DNA from: Gammaproteobacteria bacterium
GTDB taxonomy: Bacteria; Pseudomonadota; Gammaproteobacteria; Pseudomonadales; Porticoccaceae
Assembly: GCA_003235325.1 (NCBI GenBank)
Contig: QJWQ01000063.1
Span: 1 to 35,989, forward strand
Length of the DNA: 35,989 nt
Reading direction: 5' to 3'
Shown here: in pieces, positions 33,717 through 35,989 of the stretch
Position numbering within the stretch: position 1 is the first letter of the stretch
Layout of the letters: the number at the start of each line of letters is the position of its first letter
Notes under the pieces: generated by a model
Told to the model about the DNA's origin: nothing
The model's database searches: none
Seen by the model: only the letters and a program-made list of their open reading frames with translations
Made by a program: the position numbers and the translations under genes

Positions 33717-34278
33717 CGACATAGAGCGCGGAAATATCCTTTTTACCCGTCGCGGGCTTGCAGGCCCGGGAACGAACTTGCATGAACGGGAACGGGCTGG
33801 CATGAAAATTACTGGTATGAAAAGTGCGGGTATGAAAGTACTGGTGTGAAAAGTACTGGTGTGAAATGTACTGGTGTGAAATGTACTGGTATGAAAAAGG
33901 ATTGCCAAAACAGGGCCAAGCTGCAAAACTGATTCAGGCATCTATTGTCCAGATGCCATACAGAGGCGGCCCACCATGATAAAAAAAGGCCTTTAGCTGT
34001 ATGAACCGGTCCAGACAACCGAAATGCGTTTCTTCAACAGTGGTTTCCGACGGCATTCCCCCAACACCGACTGCAGGCAATGACCTGGTGAGCCCGCCTC
34101 CCGAGCGGCTGCAAATCTCAGGGCGCAAGCACTTTTTCAGGCCGGTTGCGCCCGTTTTCGGGAACGACAGGAAGCAAGACTCATCCACCCGGCATTACCT
34201 CTGTTCTCAGTCCGTCGGTGCCGTTGGCTATCCCGGCCTTTACGCTGGGGTCCCCCTGAAACCCGGGCATTCCCTGGC
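33717..34278. other. Intergenic region with a 15-bp tandem repeat
   Basis: About 560 bases with no supported gene. The first part holds the tandem repeat listed separately. The second part has short open frames of unlikely composition. No clear terminator was seen for the slyD-EVE pair apart from a weak CGGGC/GCCCG stem near 33755-33770. Confidence 0.6.
33796..33899 (+). repeat. 15-bp tandem repeat, about seven copies
   Basis: Units of the type ACTGGTGTGAAATGT follow one another seven times. The third copy is one base short and positions 6-7 and 13-15 vary. On the minus strand this reads as FHTST pentapeptides, but that frame runs antisense into the EVE gene and is broken by the 14-base unit logic on the other strand. 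The array is non-coding in my view and a candidate for length variation between strains. Confidence 0.85.
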
Positions 34279-34722
34279 ATGACTGCCTACGAACTCGTGG
34301 ACCTGGCCATCAGCCTGGGCAACCGTATCGATGTCCAGATCGGCATTTTCATCACCGTGCACCTGGCGATCTTTGGCGGCATCATTTACGTCGACAGGCC
34401 CCTGCGGGGAGCAGAGAAGGCCGGCAGCATTTTACTTTACCTCTGTTTTGCTGGCCTCAACTTCCGCATGATGCAGAGCCAGTTACAAATCCTGGAGGGC
34501 GTGTACAGTCAGATAAACACGATGTCGACCAGACCCTGCTGCTCGGATTTCCCGGTACTGGCGCATATGGCCGATCAGTTCCGGCACGGCAAGTTCAGGC
34601 TCAATTTCATGTTCCTTGTATTCTCCCATCTCCTGATGCTGCTCCTGGTCATTGCATCGATTCTTCTGGACAACCAGGTCATGCGTCAGATGTTCAGCGC
34701 CAGTTCGCCTCAAAGGGACTGA
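34279..34722 (+). CDS. Small integral membrane protein of unknown function
   Basis: 147 residues. Hydrophobic stretches at about 20-37 (IGIFITVHLAIFGGIIYV), 47-60 (AGSILLYLCFAGLNF) and 108-130 (LNFMFLVFSHLLMLLLVIAS) suggest three membrane helices. A central part with a Cys pair (TRPCCSDFP) lies between the second and third. I recognise no motif. The lipoprotein gene follows after 42 bases on the same strand. Confidence 0.65.
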   Translation: MTAYELVDLAISLGNRIDVQIGIFITVHLAIFGGIIYVDRPLRGAEKAGSILLYLCFAGLNFRMMQSQLQILEGVYSQINTMSTRPCCSDFPVLAHMADQFRHGKFRLNFMFLVFSHLLMLLLVIASILLDNQVMRQMFSASSPQRD

Positions 34723-34764
34723 TTACCGGTCAATTCACACCAGCACAGAACAGGAAAAGCAATC

Positions 34765-35292
34765 ATGAAAAACCGCAAACTCGCCTGTTTACTCGCCCTG
34801 CTTGTGCCATTTCTCGGCGGCTGTGCCGCAGCGGCTATTGGTGGCAGTACCTATGCCGTCAAGGCGTCAAAGCGCAGTGACCTGATGCCTGACGCCGCGG
34901 CCGGCGATGCCGAGTCGCAATACCGTCTCGGCCTGTCCTGGTGCTGCATGGGCCCCGGCTTTGACACCCAGACCGCCACGAAATGGCTGTGCAAGGCGGC
35001 GGCACAACAACATCCCCTCGCCCACTTTGAACTGGGCCGAATCTATTCCGGGGATATCTCCAGGACACCGGCCCCGGGCCAAAAGATATTGAAGCTGGCG
35101 ACGGCCGGAAAAAGTCCGATTCACGCCGCCTACTGGTTCACCCAGGCTGCAAGCCTCGGCGTCGAGACGGCCGCCAGTGAAAGAGACCGTGCGCTTGAGC
35201 AATTGAATGCGGCAGAAAAAGAACAACTGGACCTCTGGACATCCGGCCAGATGGCCGTGCCTTGCGAATACGGCGAGGTATTTGCCGACTGA
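34765..35292 (+). CDS. Sel1-repeat-like lipoprotein
   Basis: 175 residues. Lipoprotein signal MKNRKLACLLALLVPFLGGC with lipobox LGGC. Two Sel1/TPR-like units follow: AAAGDAESQYRLGLSWCCMG with TATKWLCKAAAQQHPLAHFE-LGRIYSGD, and a later AAYWFTQAASLGVETA. Sel1 repeats are protein-protein adaptors. An Arg/Glu helix and Cys-containing tail (MAVPCEYGEVF) end it. A terminator lies 175 bases downstream. Confidence 0.75.
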   Translation: MKNRKLACLLALLVPFLGGCAAAAIGGSTYAVKASKRSDLMPDAAAGDAESQYRLGLSWCCMGPGFDTQTATKWLCKAAAQQHPLAHFELGRIYSGDISRTPAPGQKILKLATAGKSPIHAAYWFTQAASLGVETAASERDRALEQLNAAEKEQLDLWTSGQMAVPCEYGEVFAD

Positions 35293-35467
35293 GACCGGAA
35301 ACGGAGCGCGTCCGGAATCTGAACAGCGAGACAGCGGCAAAGCATTTGAGAGCAAGGTTTTTGAGAGCATAATTTTTAGAGCACGACTTGTGACCCAGAC
35401 CGGCCGGCTCTTGGAGGGTATAAAAAAATCTACCCGGGCACCGGGAAAAAGCGGGAGCCAAAAAAAA

Positions 35468-35494
35468 GGCGGTGTCCTGGGACACCGCCTTTTT
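35468..35494. terminator. Bidirectional intrinsic terminator
   Basis: GGCGGTGTCC (35468-35477) pairs with GGACACCGCC (35480-35489). Five or more T follow on the plus strand and seven A precede it, so it ends transcripts from both sides: the lipoprotein gene and the phasin-like gene. A second weaker stem (CCCGG/CCGGG, 35433-35445) with a T-run for minus-strand transcripts lies just beyond. Confidence 0.88.
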
Positions 35495-35572
35495 ACACTT
35501 TGGTCCTGTTCAATTCAGCGACTGCTTTTTGGGCAATCCTCGATTAAACATTACCTTATCGTGCAGCCCTTA

Positions 35573-35989
35573 TCAGGCAGCAACTGCCGGGGTAAAGGCT
35601 TCAGCAGCTTTCTTGACTGTGGCAACGGCTTCTTCAGTGGCTTTTTTCACTGTAGCAGCAGCGTCTTCAGCAGTTTTCTTGGCAGTGGCAACCGCTTCTT
35701 CAGCAGCTTTCTTCACTTCTTCAACCAGCTCGGAATCGACAGTGTAAAGCTCCTTCAGCTCGGCAACCAGGGCTTCAGTGGCCTTGGTGTTGTCACCGTA
35801 CAGGCCGGTCAGCTTGGCTTTCAGGCCGTCGCCGTAGGCAACGCTGCTGTCAAACGCTTCGGTGAACGTCTTGACAGACTTGAAGCCTTCAACGCTGGCA
35901 ACCGCCGTGTCGGCGATGTCGGCGAAAACGGCGCCGTTGCTCTTGTACAGACCTTCCAGGTAGCTGACTTCAACTTCGGCAGCCTTGGT
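35573..35989 (-). CDS. Phasin-like protein, C-terminal part (start beyond window)
   Basis: 138 codons in frame from the window edge to TGA 35573-35575. The sequence is Ala/Lys/Glu-rich: EVEVSYLEGLYKSNGAVFAD, FKSVKTFTEAFDSSVAYGDG, then a tail of heptad-like AEEAVATAKKTAEDAAATVK repeats ending TPAVAA. Amphipathic helices of this kind are typical of phasin-family proteins coating polyhydroxyalkanoate granules; the AAAKK tail also recalls histone H1-like proteins. The family is likely but the start is not in view. It ends in the terminator listed above. Confidence 0.7.
   Translation of the reverse strand, partial: TKAAEVEVSYLEGLYKSNGAVFADIADTAVASVEGFKSVKTFTEAFDSSVAYGDGLKAKLTGLYGDNTKATEALVAELKELYTVDSELVEEVKKAAEEAVATAKKTAEDAAATVKKATEEAVATVKKAAEAFTPAVAA

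Noticed and set aside
33796-33899. Possible CRISPR array
   Set aside because: Units are 15 bp and contiguous with no spacers; no cas genes in the window.
33450-33941. Minus-strand frame with FHTST pentapeptide repeats
   Set aside because: The peptide repeat follows from the 15-bp DNA repeat, and the frame runs antisense through the EVE gene.

Overview
The window looks like a chromosome segment of a free-living or formerly motile gammaproteobacterium of the Pseudomonas/Cellvibrio type. The reasons are the FleQ/FleR/FlhG style of flagellar regulation, a sigma-54 promoter in front of flgB, a PilZ protein next to the flg genes, a phasin-like gene, SlyD, and a moderately GC-rich coding style. No mobile element, CRISPR array or RNA gene was recognised.

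Region 1 (about 0.6-12.6 kb, mostly minus strand) is a collapsed flagellar locus. The classical order fleQ-fleS-fleR-fliE...fliL-fliM-fliN-fliO...flhA-flhF-flhG is still legible. However, fleS, fliE/F/H/I/J/K and fliP/Q/R/flhB are gone. FliG, FliL, FliO, FlhA and FlhF survive only as frameshifted or internally deleted scraps, and FleR has lost the motifs needed to work with sigma-54. The flg operon is reduced to a flgB remnant and the first about 96 codons of flgI, yet it keeps a consensus sigma-54 promoter. FleQ, FlhG, FliN and a PilZ (YcgR/FlgZ-like) gene remain open and largely intact. FliM is full length but lacks the FliG-binding glycine motif. A diguanylate cyclase at the edge is cut off inside its GGDEF domain. 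The cell is therefore almost certainly non-flagellate, and FleQ/FlhG may be kept for non-flagellar regulation.

Region 2 (13.3-17.2 kb, minus strand) is ordinary. It holds a small membrane protein, a cyclic-nucleotide-binding-domain protein, and a three-gene run: AEC-family carrier, small membrane protein, AI-2E-family permease.

Region 3 (17.4-32.6 kb, plus strand) is the most interesting part. It has twelve co-directional, mostly tightly coupled genes, nearly all for envelope proteins. They are a periplasmic TPR/TonB-fold protein, a serine-rich lipoprotein, a glycine-zipper lipoprotein, a membrane TPR protein, a membrane protein with five PEGA-like repeats plus an FGE-sulfatase-like domain, and a small acidic exported protein. 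A MotA/TolQ/ExbB-like channel and a cytoplasmic Hsp70/actin-fold-like protein follow. Next are two paralogous von Willebrand A (vWA) proteins, whose single N-terminal membrane helix carries an aspartate at the same place. Two lipoproteins and an M48 metalloprotease close the run. My reading is that this encodes an ion-driven, trans-envelope machine related to MotAB/TolQR/ExbBD, in which vWA domains replace the usual periplasmic domain of the B subunit.

Region 4 (32.7-36.0 kb) holds SlyD, an EVE-domain protein, a non-coding stretch with a 15-bp tandem repeat, a small membrane protein, a Sel1-like lipoprotein, a bidirectional terminator and the 3' part of a phasin-like gene on the minus strand.
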